Origin: Pseudomonadota bacterium
GTDB taxonomy: Bacteria; Pseudomonadota; Alphaproteobacteria; Rhizobiales; Tepidamorphaceae
NCBI GenBank assembly: GCA_023458595.1
Contig: JAEWYT010000147.1
Coordinates: forward strand, 17,179 to 81,178
Reading direction: 5' to 3'
Length of the DNA: 64,000 bases
The notes under the pieces were generated by a model. That model searched no databases and was not told where the DNA came from. It saw only the letters and a program-made list of their open reading frames with translations. Every line of letters begins with the position of its first letter. Position 1 is the stretch's first letter. Shown here in pieces: positions 54,133 through 62,468 of this stretch. The translations under genes were made by a program, and so were the position numbers.

Positions 54133-55101
54133 ATGAAAGACACAACAAGACGGAGTGCTCTCGGTGCCGCGCTCGCGCTCGCGTTCGGTTGCGCCGGGCT
54201 CGCGACGGCCGCTTCGGCGGCCGACGACTACCCGACGGGGCCGATCACCATGCTCGTCGGCTACGGTGCCGGTGGCCAGACCGACCTCGTCGCCCGCGCC
54301 GCTGCCAAGGTGATGTCCGAACAGCTCGGCCAGCCGGTGAACGTCGTCAACAAGCCCGGTGCCGGCGGGGCGGTCGCGGCGAAGGAGCTGCAGGGCGCCG
54401 CGCCCGATGGCTATACGCTGATGTTCCATTCCAACTCGGTGATCAATTCCGCTCCCTTCATCATGGAGCGCGTCGACTTCAAGCCGGACGATTTCGAGTA
54501 CGCCGGCATGATCACCTTCTTCCAGGTGGGCCTCGTGACGCAGAAGGACGCGCCCTTCGACAATCTGAGGGAATTCATCGCCTGGGCGAAGGAGAACCCC
54601 GGCTTCAGCTACGGCTCGCTCAGCCCCGAGGCGCGGATGTACATGGAAGCAATCGCCAAGCAGGAGGGGCTCGACGCGAACATCGTTCCCCTCAAGAGCG
54701 GCGGCGACATGATCAACGGCATCCTCGGTCGCCAGTTCGTGCTCGCCTTCTCGGGCGGGATCCACAACAAGTATCCCGATGAGATGAAGATGATCTCGGC
54801 GCTGACCACCTTCCGTCACCCCGCAGACCCGGACGTCCCGACGATCGAGGAGGAGGGCTTCGCGCTCGGTATGGACACGCGCACCACGCTGATCCTGTCC
54901 AAGGGCACGCCGCGGCCGATCCTCGACAAGCTCGCCGTCGCGCTCAAGGCGGCCGAGACCGACGAGGACTTCCAGAAGGTCGTCGCCGCCGCGAACATCC
55001 CGATCATGTATCTGGACGTGGACCAGGCCTACGAGGAGATGGCCTCGAGCTACGCCAAGAACAAAGCCGTCATGGAGAGTGTGGGCGTCGTCCCGCAGTA
55101 A
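54133..55101 (+). CDS. tctC: TTT-family solute-binding protein TctC (Bug family)
   Basis: 322 residues with a signal peptide (to about residue 33, ASAADDYP). The Bug-fold starts with GPITMLVGYGAGGQTDLVAR, and NVVNKPGAGGAVAAKELQGA is the ligand-coordinating loop. It delivers a carboxylate to TctAB. The ATG lies three bases after tctA with AAAGGGAGGA overlapping its end. The neighbouring CoA-transferase suggests the ligand is activated as a CoA ester after import. Confidence 0.92.
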   Translation: MKDTTRRSALGAALALAFGCAGLATAASAADDYPTGPITMLVGYGAGGQTDLVARAAAKVMSEQLGQPVNVVNKPGAGGAVAAKELQGAAPDGYTLMFHSNSVINSAPFIMERVDFKPDDFEYAGMITFFQVGLVTQKDAPFDNLREFIAWAKENPGFSYGSLSPEARMYMEAIAKQEGLDANIVPLKSGGDMINGILGRQFVLAFSGGIHNKYPDEMKMISALTTFRHPADPDVPTIEEEGFALGMDTRTTLILSKGTPRPILDKLAVALKAAETDEDFQKVVAAANIPIMYLDVDQAYEEMASSYAKNKAVMESVGVVPQ

Positions 55102-55172
55102 GCCCCGAGCCGCCTGCTGCGGGCCGTTCCCTCGGTCCGCAGCTCCACCGTCCGCAACGTTACGAGGCCTTC

Positions 55173-56375
55173 ATGTTCCAGCCGCTCAAAGGCGTGCGCG
55201 TCATCGACTTGAGCCAGGTGCTCGCCGGGCCGTATGCCACGTATCAGATGGCGCTGATGGGCGCGGAGGTCGTCAAGATCGAGCAGCCGGGCGAAGGCGA
55301 CTGGACCCGCGTCGGCGGGGCGTTGCCCGATCTGTCGGAACAGCGCATGGGGCTCGGTTTTCTCGCGCACAACGCCGGCAAGAAATCCGTCACCATCAAC
55401 CTCAAGGCCCCCGAGGGCCTTGAAATCGCGACAACGCTTCTGGCCACGGCGGACGTGTTCGTCGAGAACTTCAAGCCGGGTGTCGCCGAACGGCTCGGTC
55501 TAGGCTTCGCGGCCGTGCGTGCGGCCAATCCGAAGATCGTCTATTGCTCGATCTCGGCCTACGGCCAGGACGGGCCGCTGAGCCGCCGGCCGGCCTACGA
55601 TCACGTTATCCAGGGCATGTGCGGGATCATGCTGACGACCGGCAAACCGGGCGACGGCCCAACCAAGGTCGGTGCGCCCTACGTCGACTATGCGACCGGC
55701 ATGAACGCCGCGATGGCCGCGATGGCCGGCCTGCGCGAGGTGGAGCGTACCGGCGAGGCCGTCCAGATCGACGTCGCGATGCTCGACACCGCTCTCATGC
55801 TGATGGCTTCGCTGATGAGCCAGCATCTCTCGGCTGGATGGAAGCCCGTCCAGAACGGCAACGAGGCATGGAGCGCGAGTCCGTCGTCGGGCGCCTTCGA
55901 TACTGCCGACGGGATGCTGATGCTCGCGGCCAACAACGACACCCAGTTCCGCAACCTTTGTCAGGCGATCGGCCGTGGCGATATCCTGCAGGATCCGCGC
56001 TGGCGCACGGTTTCCGAGCGCAACGAGAATGCCGTCAGCCTTCGCGCGACGCTCGAGGAAACCTTCCGAACCAGAACGGCTGCACATTGGGAAGATGTTC
56101 TGGACAAGGCGTCGGTTCCTGCCGCTCGGGTGCGCGGGCTCGACGAGGTGCTCGCTGAGCCGCAGGTGCGCGCCCGCGGCCTGACGAGCGAGGTCCGCGT
56201 CGAGGGTCACGACGGCGCGATCCATATCCCGACGATGAGCTTCAAGGCGAACGGTGAGAACATCCCGCCGCGGACACCGCCCGCGTCGCTCGGCGCGGAT
56301 ACGGAAGAAGTGCTTCTTTCGGCCGGCATCGATCCGGACCGCATCGCCGAACTGCGTTCGTCGGGGGTGATCTGA
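55173..56375 (+). CDS. CaiB/BaiF family CoA-transferase (class III)
   Basis: 400 residues. N-terminal LKGVRVIDLSQVLAGPYATY and the EQPGEGDWTR and VFVENFKPGVAERLGLG segments are hallmarks of class III transferases; the catalytic aspartate is expected in RRPAYDHVIQG. It moves CoA between carboxylates, presumably onto the acid imported by the TctABC system that precedes it by 72 bases. Substrate unknown (family members use oxalate, itaconate, carnitine, succinate and others). Confidence 0.9.
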   Translation: MFQPLKGVRVIDLSQVLAGPYATYQMALMGAEVVKIEQPGEGDWTRVGGALPDLSEQRMGLGFLAHNAGKKSVTINLKAPEGLEIATTLLATADVFVENFKPGVAERLGLGFAAVRAANPKIVYCSISAYGQDGPLSRRPAYDHVIQGMCGIMLTTGKPGDGPTKVGAPYVDYATGMNAAMAAMAGLREVERTGEAVQIDVAMLDTALMLMASLMSQHLSAGWKPVQNGNEAWSASPSSGAFDTADGMLMLAANNDTQFRNLCQAIGRGDILQDPRWRTVSERNENAVSLRATLEETFRTRTAAHWEDVLDKASVPAARVRGLDEVLAEPQVRARGLTSEVRVEGHDGAIHIPTMSFKANGENIPPRTPPASLGADTEEVLLSAGIDPDRIAELRSSGVI

Positions 56376-56414
56376 CCGACGCGGACGGGGGTCGTCCTGC
56401 GCCGGCCCCGGTGC

Positions 56415-57413
56415 TCACTGCGCCTTCGGCTTCACGACCCCGATCGCCTCGCCCTGCAGATAGTGCCTGCCGGGCTCGGCGGTGAGATCGACGCTCGAGA
56501 CCGGGCCCATGCCGATCGGCAGCAGCGCGACGTAGCCGAGCTCGTCCGATTTCATCACGACGAGGCCGCGCTCCTGGCGGAACTGGTAGGTCGTCCCGTC
56601 CGTCAGGTAGGTCGACCCGTCCGGCCGCATGAAGACGCCGATATAGGCGAAGCCCGGCAGGATCTTCTTCTCGAGCACGGTGCCGGCGAAGGGCACGTGG
56701 AAGCGGTGGTAGTCGGTGATCGACAGGAAGAAATGGGTGAAGGTGCCGCCGGCGAACCGTTCGCCGTAGCCGGTGTCATTCAGGAGGTCGGAGATCCTGT
56801 GCTCGATGCCCTTCACGACGATCGTCGCGTCGTCGGTGATCGGCGTCGCGCCCTTGTAGACGGAATCGCCCGGGGCGACGATCGTCTTGCGGTCGCCCAG
56901 ACCGGCGACCGGCCGCTTGCCCGGCTTGATCTCGCGGGCGAAGAACTGGTTGAAGGTGAGCCAGCCGCTGGGGCCGACGAAATAGTCGTCGATCTTCATC
57001 GACGGGTCGTCGAAGAAGGTCTGCAGGCCGCCGACGGAATCGGGCGAATCGAGGAAATGGCCCCACTCGGAGACGACCGCCTTGGACCAGTCCTCGAATT
57101 CCGGGCTCTTCCTCAGCGTGTCGTCGATGTCGGTGATGATGTAGAGCGGACCGAGCTTGTCCTCGATGTTCCGGTTCGTCGGGATGAGGCGGACGATGCC
57201 GTTCACGTAGGTCTCGAACTCAGGAATCGTCGATATGCCGTCCATCCTGGCCTCCCCGATCGCCTTCTCGAGCGCCTGCCTGAGGTCCGGGCGGGCTTCC
57301 AGAAGGGAGCGGAGCGACTTGACCGATTTCGAGTCGCCGTAGGTCGCCGCCTTCGCCATCGACAGCGGAGCGGCCAGCAGGAGCAGCGCGACGGCCAATC
57401 TCAAGAGCTTCAT
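56415..57413 (-). CDS. Exported phosphatidylserine-decarboxylase-like protein lacking the pyruvoyl site
   Basis: 332 residues with a signal peptide (LLRLAVALLLLAAPLSMAKA). The PSD core is clear: FNQFFAREIKPGKRP, the substrate-site ITDYHRFHVPFAGTVLEK and IGMGPVSSV. PSDs cleave themselves at a C-terminal GGST/LGST motif to form the pyruvoyl cofactor; here the aligned region reads GEAIGVVKPKAQ and the protein stops, so the serine is absent. It cannot be a normal decarboxylase. It is the second gene after the phytochelatin synthase, 17 bases apart. Possibly a lipid-binding or repurposed homologue. Confidence 0.75.
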   Translation of the reverse strand: MKLLRLAVALLLLAAPLSMAKAATYGDSKSVKSLRSLLEARPDLRQALEKAIGEARMDGISTIPEFETYVNGIVRLIPTNRNIEDKLGPLYIITDIDDTLRKSPEFEDWSKAVVSEWGHFLDSPDSVGGLQTFFDDPSMKIDDYFVGPSGWLTFNQFFAREIKPGKRPVAGLGDRKTIVAPGDSVYKGATPITDDATIVVKGIEHRISDLLNDTGYGERFAGGTFTHFFLSITDYHRFHVPFAGTVLEKKILPGFAYIGVFMRPDGSTYLTDGTTYQFRQERGLVVMKSDELGYVALLPIGMGPVSSVDLTAEPGRHYLQGEAIGVVKPKAQ

Positions 57414-57430
57414 GGCGGAACCCTCGCGTT

Positions 57431-58159
57431 TCAGGGCTTGCGGACGACGACGTAGCCGCGCGTCTTGCCGGAGGAGGAATCCGGCGTGTTCATCGCCGCG
57501 TAGAGCGTCTCGGCGGTCGCCCAGCTCGGCAGGTACTTGTAGCGGGCGACGTCGAGGATCAGGAAACGGTCGGACTCCGCGTTGTAGGCGGCGACCGGCG
57601 AGATGTGGCCGCCGCCGTCGAGGCCGGCCTGACCGAACTCGGCACGGCCGAAATTGACGATCAGGATCGCGTCCGGATCGGCGAGCGCTTCCCGCGCGGC
57701 CTTGCGGAACGCGTCGACGTCGGTATCGGAGGCGAAGGTCTTCTCGGCTTTCGCGCCGGAGAGATCGAGCAGCGTCTCGAGCTGGGCGATCGTGATGCCA
57801 CCGCCCTCGACGGTGGAGACCGGCGCGACTTTTTCCAGCACCTCCTCGGAGAAGATGTTGTCCTGGTCCCAGTAGTCGTAGGGGTACCAGCGCGGCGCGG
57901 TCGGCGGCTCGATGCCGAGGGCGTTCAGCGCCATCACCGAGGAGGCGATGCCGCAGAAGGTCGCCTGATATTCGGAGACGAAGCGCGACATGAGGGCCAA
58001 GAAGTCGCCCTTTTCAGCCGTTTCGAGCCATTTGACGCTGTCCGGGGTCAGGAAATAGACCGGCGGCTCGGGCTTGAAGGCGTCTTCCGCGGCGACCGGC
58101 CCCGAAGCGAACAGGAACATCGCGGCCGCGAGGGCCGGGACGAGGCGTATTGCGCGCAT
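57431..58159 (-). CDS. Exported phytochelatin-synthase family peptidase
   Basis: 242 residues, a signal peptide in the first ~24 (LVPALAAAMFLFASGPVAAE), then a papain-like phytochelatin synthase domain. The catalytic triad is visible: C69 (QATFCGIAS), H185 (GGGHISPVAAYN) and D203 (FLILDVARYKYL). It lacks the C-terminal metal-sensing domain of plant enzymes, as bacterial forms do; such proteins mainly hydrolyse glutathione to gamma-glutamylcysteine. The start ATG has AGGAGG upstream; an ATG seven codons earlier is possible. Periplasmic action on glutathione is inferred. Confidence 0.88.
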   Translation of the reverse strand: MRAIRLVPALAAAMFLFASGPVAAEDAFKPEPPVYFLTPDSVKWLETAEKGDFLALMSRFVSEYQATFCGIASSVMALNALGIEPPTAPRWYPYDYWDQDNIFSEEVLEKVAPVSTVEGGGITIAQLETLLDLSGAKAEKTFASDTDVDAFRKAAREALADPDAILIVNFGRAEFGQAGLDGGGHISPVAAYNAESDRFLILDVARYKYLPSWATAETLYAAMNTPDSSSGKTRGYVVVRKP

Positions 58160-58293
58160 TTCATCCTCCTGCATCCGCAATCAGGCGAAGCGGAACCTCT
58201 TCCGGTTGCCCGGAGAGTCTCTCGTCTCTAGACTCGCCCGATACTGATTTGCCGCCATAGTGCGGGACCGGCCTTTAAGGATCGTGAACCGTC

Positions 58294-58719
58294 ATGACCG
58301 TCTTTTCCGTTTCCCGGCTTGGCATCGCGGCCGCCGCGGTCGCCGGGCTGGCGCTCTCGGCTCCGGACGCATCCGCAGACGCGAAGAACGGCCTTGCAAA
58401 GTCCGCGATCTGCGCCTCCTGCCACGGGCCGGTCGGGGTCTCGCCGAATCCGACCTTTCCGAACATCGCCGGACAGAACCCGCTCTATATACAGTACGCG
58501 CTGCGGCGCTATCGCTCCGGCGAACGCGGCGGCGAGCAGGCCGGCATGATGTACACGGTCACGCAGGCGCTCAGCGACACCGATATCCAGGACCTCGCCG
58601 CCTACTACGGCAGCCTGCCGCCAGGCCGCGCCTACGGCACGAGCATGGTGGCCGGCGACACCTCCGGCGGCGGCGACCTACTCGGCGGGGCGGGCCTGCG
58701 CCTTCGTAATGATCCATGA
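58294..58719 (+). CDS. Periplasmic c4-like monoheme cytochrome c
   Basis: 141 residues with a signal peptide (about 1-28) and one heme site CASCH at about residue 40, with a distal methionine in GGEQAGMMY. Resembles one half of a cytochrome c4 or a soluble class I cytochrome. Its last 42 bases overlap, on the opposite strand, the end of the cytochrome family gene at 58678. It may accept electrons from the adjacent GMC dehydrogenase. Confidence 0.82.
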   Translation: MTVFSVSRLGIAAAAVAGLALSAPDASADAKNGLAKSAICASCHGPVGVSPNPTFPNIAGQNPLYIQYALRRYRSGERGGEQAGMMYTVTQALSDTDIQDLAAYYGSLPPGRAYGTSMVAGDTSGGGDLLGGAGLRLRNDP

Positions 58720-60138
58720 GAAGTCGTATGGCGAGCTCGCGTGGCACGCCATGCAGCTTCCGGTGCCGAACGTCGTCGCGCCGCTCGTGCTGACCGAGCG
58801 CGGCAGCCGGTCGGCCCGGCCGTTGCCGACCTGCGAGAACGTCTCCATCACCGAATTGGCGAGATACTTCATCAAGGGCTCGCCGCCGGAGGTGTTGACC
58901 ACCGAGCCGGGATAGGCGGCGCCACGCTGCGGCGGCGTTTCGGGGTAGGTCGGCCACTGCACGCCGATCATCTCGTAATACTGCAGTTTCGAGCCGACCT
59001 TCGCGAGGGTGTCCCGCATCCGCGCGTTGAGGGCGGCGGTCGCGCCGGGAACCTGGACGAGCCGCGTCACCTGCGTGCGGCGCACGCCGTTCCCGTCGGG
59101 GGGCACCGGAACGTTGACCGGGCACCATTCGCAATCGGCGTCGTTGAAGCTCGCCTGAAGCCGCCGCTTCGTGCCGTCCGCCGTCGTGATCTCCTGGAGA
59201 CGGTTCACCGCGACGTTGTCGACATGCTCGAAGGTCGACCAGATCCATTGCGGCGAGGTCTCCGTCTTCTGGGCGATGTGGAAGCCGACGAGGCCGACGG
59301 TCGCCACCTTCCAGGTCGGGTCGCCGGCGCCGCTGACGACGTAGGCGGGCTGCGTCAGGTAGCGGGAGAAATCGTCCCTGGCCGGATCGAGAACGCGCCA
59401 GGCGACCTTGACCTCGATCGCGCCCTGCCTGTTGCCCTCGAACCTGCCGGCGGGAAAGGTCAGCTTGCCGTTCCTGGCGATGTAGTCCGCAAGGCCGCCG
59501 GCCTCGTAGAGCCCGTTGTCGACGATCAGGTCGTACTCGACCTTGTTGATCAGGCTCTCGTAGTAGGCGGGACGGCCGTACTGGTCGAAGACCGAGAAGG
59601 AGAACGCCTGGTCGGTCTCGGTCGCGACGTTGAGCTTTTGCGTCGAGCTCAGGTTGTGGAGGATGCGCGCGTCACGGTGGCCGAGTTCGGGATAGCCGAC
59701 CGGGCCCTTGTCGTCGGGCAGCGGCAGCTGCACCGCGTCGGGGAGCGGAACGTAGCGATGGTCGCCGTCCCAGGGATCGGGCCTGGCGCCCTTCGGCTTG
59801 AAGACCTGATAGGTCTCGATCCAGTTCGACCAGGCCGGGTCGCCGTCGCCGCCGATCGTGGCGAGCGGCTCGCCGTCGTCGCCGGTCGGCCAGCTCAGCG
59901 CAACGAAGGCCGCCCACTGCTGGCGCTCGAACAGGCGGTGGGCGAGCAGGAGGTCCCCCTTCGCCATCAGGGCATCGCGGATCGCCGGATCGACGTCGGC
60001 GGGGATCGTCGGCGAAAGCGGAATCGGTGCGTCGGGGTCGAATTCCGGACCCGCGGCGCGCGCCCCGCTGTTACCGGCCGCGGCCGCGAGGATCATCGCC
60101 CCGACGAGAAGCCCCTGCATCCCGGTCCTCGTCCTCAT
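58678..60138 (-). CDS. Exported cytochrome c family protein, C-terminal heme
   Basis: 486 residues with a signal peptide (LLVGAMILAAAAGNSGARA) and one CxxCH, CMACH, near the C terminus (about residue 465); the remaining ~440 residues are a heme-free exported domain of no recognised fold, including DADCEWCPVNVP with a CxxC. The ATG overlaps the stop of the GMC oxidoreductase (ATGA). By operon position it fills the place of the usual triheme cytochrome subunit in membrane FAD dehydrogenases, but its architecture is different. Confidence 0.72.
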   Translation of the reverse strand: MRTRTGMQGLLVGAMILAAAAGNSGARAAGPEFDPDAPIPLSPTIPADVDPAIRDALMAKGDLLLAHRLFERQQWAAFVALSWPTGDDGEPLATIGGDGDPAWSNWIETYQVFKPKGARPDPWDGDHRYVPLPDAVQLPLPDDKGPVGYPELGHRDARILHNLSSTQKLNVATETDQAFSFSVFDQYGRPAYYESLINKVEYDLIVDNGLYEAGGLADYIARNGKLTFPAGRFEGNRQGAIEVKVAWRVLDPARDDFSRYLTQPAYVVSGAGDPTWKVATVGLVGFHIAQKTETSPQWIWSTFEHVDNVAVNRLQEITTADGTKRRLQASFNDADCEWCPVNVPVPPDGNGVRRTQVTRLVQVPGATAALNARMRDTLAKVGSKLQYYEMIGVQWPTYPETPPQRGAAYPGSVVNTSGGEPLMKYLANSVMETFSQVGNGRADRLPRSVSTSGATTFGTGSCMACHASSPYDFSWIITKAQARPAE

Positions 60139-61760
60139 GGCCTGCCGAGGTCCTCGAGAATCTTTTCCGACGCCCGCAGCGCATTGGCCGCGACGGTGAG
60201 CGTCGGCGCGTTGACGGGGCAGGTAAGGTGCGCGCCGGTGCCGAGAATGTAGAGGTTGTCGTGGTCGTGCGACCTCAGATGGACGTCGACCACCGACGTC
60301 TTCGGATCGGTGCCCATGCGCGTCGTGCCGCCGATGATCGCGCTCGACAGATAGGGCGTGTTGGTCTTGATGTCCTCGACGCCGAGCGCAGTGAAGACCT
60401 TCTTCGTGGCGTCGACCGCGTAGGCGAGGCCGGCCCTGGTATAGTCGTCGACCGTGAAGCTGACGCGGGGGCGGGGAATTCCCGCGCTGTCGACGAGCTT
60501 GTCGTCGAGCTCGATACGGTTTTCGCGGCTGCCCAGCGTCTCGGCGGAGGAATTGAGTCTGAGATGGCGCGCCATCTGCTCGCGCATCGCCGAGATCATC
60601 CTGTGGCCGCGATAGCCCTGCCTGGCGAGCTCGCCTGCGAGCTTCACCGCATCCTCGTTGCCCGACCAGCCGTCGTTCATGAACGAGGTGCCGACGGCGG
60701 CGCGCTTCGAGCGGAACTCGCCGTCGCGGAACTCGGTGATCCCCGAGGTCTGCTGCGGGCCGCGATAGGGATAGACGGGGTCCTTCGTCAGTCCCCAGAC
60801 GTCCTGGTTGAGTTGGCTCAGGAGATAGCGGCCGACATTGCCGCTCGAATTGGCGACGCCGTCCGGCGTCGTCTCGCTCCTGGAGTTCAGCAGGAGCCGC
60901 GGCGTCTCGATCGCGTGGCAGGCGACGACGTAGATCTTTCCCGTGGCGAGGCCCTCGCTGCCGTCCGGACGCCGGAAGCGGATGCCGGCGACCTTCCCGT
61001 CGGCGCCGACCTCGATCCTCGTCGCCAGCGCCTCGGTTTCGATCAGCGCGCCGAGGGCCTGCGCCTTCAGGGCGTGGACGGAGCCGTCGTACTTCGCCTG
61101 GATCGGGCAGATCGGGACGCAGGTGTTGTTGCCGCAGCAGGGCGGGCGCCCGTCGAAGGGCACGGAATTGCGCGCGTGCGAGAACTGCGCCATGTGCAAT
61201 CCGGCCTGCCGAAGCGCGGGCTCTATCTGCTGGTCCATATAGCTCGACGGGATCGGCGGCTGCGGATAGGGCACCTTGCGCGGCGAACCCCAGTCGTACG
61301 CCGGGTCGCCGGCGACGCCCCACATCGTCTCGGCCTCCTCGTAGTAGGGGACGAGATCGTCGTAGCCGATCGGCCAGTCTTCCGACACGCCGTAGCGCGT
61401 GCGCATCCGGAAGTCCGCCGGTCTCAGCCGGTCGGCGAAGCCGGTCCAGTGCCAGGTGGTGCCGCCGAGGATGCGGGTGTAGGAGCCGACGAACTGGTCT
61501 GGCCCGGCCTGGACGTAGAAGTCGTTCTCCTTGCCGTCGACCGGGTGGGGGGCGTAGGGCAGCGACGGATAGGGGGCGTTCGGGCCTTTCTCCGGATTGG
61601 CGACGAAATTCGCCACCGCCTCGTTGCGGCTCAGATGCGGCCCGGCCTCGAGCACGAGCGTCTTCACCCCGGCGCCGGCGAGCTTGAAAGCCGTGTGGCC
61701 GCCGGCGATGCCGGAGCCGACGATGACGACGTCGGCGGAGAGGGTCGGCTCCGTGCTCAC
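60135..61760 (-). CDS. GMC-family FAD dehydrogenase with 3Fe-4S motif
   Basis: 541 residues. N-terminal FAD motif VVIVGSGIAGGHTAFKLAG and C-terminal GMC segment HLTCPVNAPTLTVAANALRA. The cysteine-rich CCGNNTCVPICPIQAKYDG is the cluster motif of FAD glucose/gluconate/fructose dehydrogenase large subunits, predicting a 3Fe-4S centre. Oxidises a sugar or alcohol in the periplasm, passing electrons to the cytochrome encoded downstream. GTG start ten bases after the small-subunit stop. Exported with the Tat subunit, since it has no signal itself. Confidence 0.88.
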   Translation of the reverse strand: MSTEPTLSADVVIVGSGIAGGHTAFKLAGAGVKTLVLEAGPHLSRNEAVANFVANPEKGPNAPYPSLPYAPHPVDGKENDFYVQAGPDQFVGSYTRILGGTTWHWTGFADRLRPADFRMRTRYGVSEDWPIGYDDLVPYYEEAETMWGVAGDPAYDWGSPRKVPYPQPPIPSSYMDQQIEPALRQAGLHMAQFSHARNSVPFDGRPPCCGNNTCVPICPIQAKYDGSVHALKAQALGALIETEALATRIEVGADGKVAGIRFRRPDGSEGLATGKIYVVACHAIETPRLLLNSRSETTPDGVANSSGNVGRYLLSQLNQDVWGLTKDPVYPYRGPQQTSGITEFRDGEFRSKRAAVGTSFMNDGWSGNEDAVKLAGELARQGYRGHRMISAMREQMARHLRLNSSAETLGSRENRIELDDKLVDSAGIPRPRVSFTVDDYTRAGLAYAVDATKKVFTALGVEDIKTNTPYLSSAIIGGTTRMGTDPKTSVVDVHLRSHDHDNLYILGTGAHLTCPVNAPTLTVAANALRASEKILEDLGRP

Positions 61761-61770
61761 GCGGCCGGCC

Positions 61771-62271
61771 TCATCCGGCCCGTTCGGGCGGGTCCGTCCA
61801 CCAGCCCATGCCGGGTCCGCAGACACTCGGCGGCTTCGTGAAGGGGAGCACCTGCCAGGCGAGCGCCTGGTGGAAGGCGACCGTCGCGCCCGGCGTTATT
61901 TCGCCGGTATAGATCATCTCGACGAAACGTCGCGCAGCCGCCTCGATCTCGTCGTCCCCGAACGGCTCGACGATGCTGGCTGCGTCGCGCTTCAGGATCG
62001 CGGCGTAGAGGCGGTCGACCACCTCGCTGCCGACTTCGTTCTCCAGCGCCGCGACGGCGAGTTCCAGCACGTTGGGGTCCGCGAGGCGGGTACCGGCGAG
62101 GATCTGCGTCGCCATCGTCCAGGAATCGCCCGCCGCGGCGAAGGCGCCGGAGGACAGCGCCGATCCGGGAAGCGCGAGCAGCGCGGCGAGGCCGAGCGTG
62201 ACGCCGCGCCGGTCGGGAGTCCACCCGCACGGCTCGTCGGAGCCGGGAAAATCCGGAAGCCGTTTCTTCAC
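61771..62271 (-). CDS. Gluconate 2-dehydrogenase subunit 3-like protein (Tat-exported)
   Basis: 166 residues with a twin-arginine signal (DRRGVTLGLAALLALPGSAL). The mature part matches the small subunit of membrane-bound FAD dehydrogenases, a chaperone-like subunit that carries the GMC subunit across the membrane, ending in a characteristic FTKPPSVCGPGMGWW. GTG start chosen so the Tat motif lies near the N terminus; the frame extends further upstream. First gene of the three-gene dehydrogenase operon. Confidence 0.75.
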   Translation of the reverse strand: MKKRLPDFPGSDEPCGWTPDRRGVTLGLAALLALPGSALSSGAFAAAGDSWTMATQILAGTRLADPNVLELAVAALENEVGSEVVDRLYAAILKRDAASIVEPFGDDEIEAAARRFVEMIYTGEITPGATVAFHQALAWQVLPFTKPPSVCGPGMGWWTDPPERAG

Positions 62272-62468
62272 TGTCGCCTGTCCGCATCCATAGCGAGCGG
62301 TCCGGTCGGGGTCGGCACCGCGAATCGAACCATAACACGGCGATCGCGAAAAACAGCAAAGGCGATGTCGGTTAACTATTCGGTTCGACAACTGCTCTAT
62401 TCCCGTCGTTGCGGATCATTCGTGCATGCCGTATGCCGATTCGTCCGTGAGGTGTGGAGGAGGCTGTT

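Noticed and set aside
58678..61323. 881-codon frame extending the cytochrome family gene
   Set aside because: Residues before the ATG at 60138 are an arginine-rich shadow of the GMC gene; a signal peptide begins exactly at 60138.
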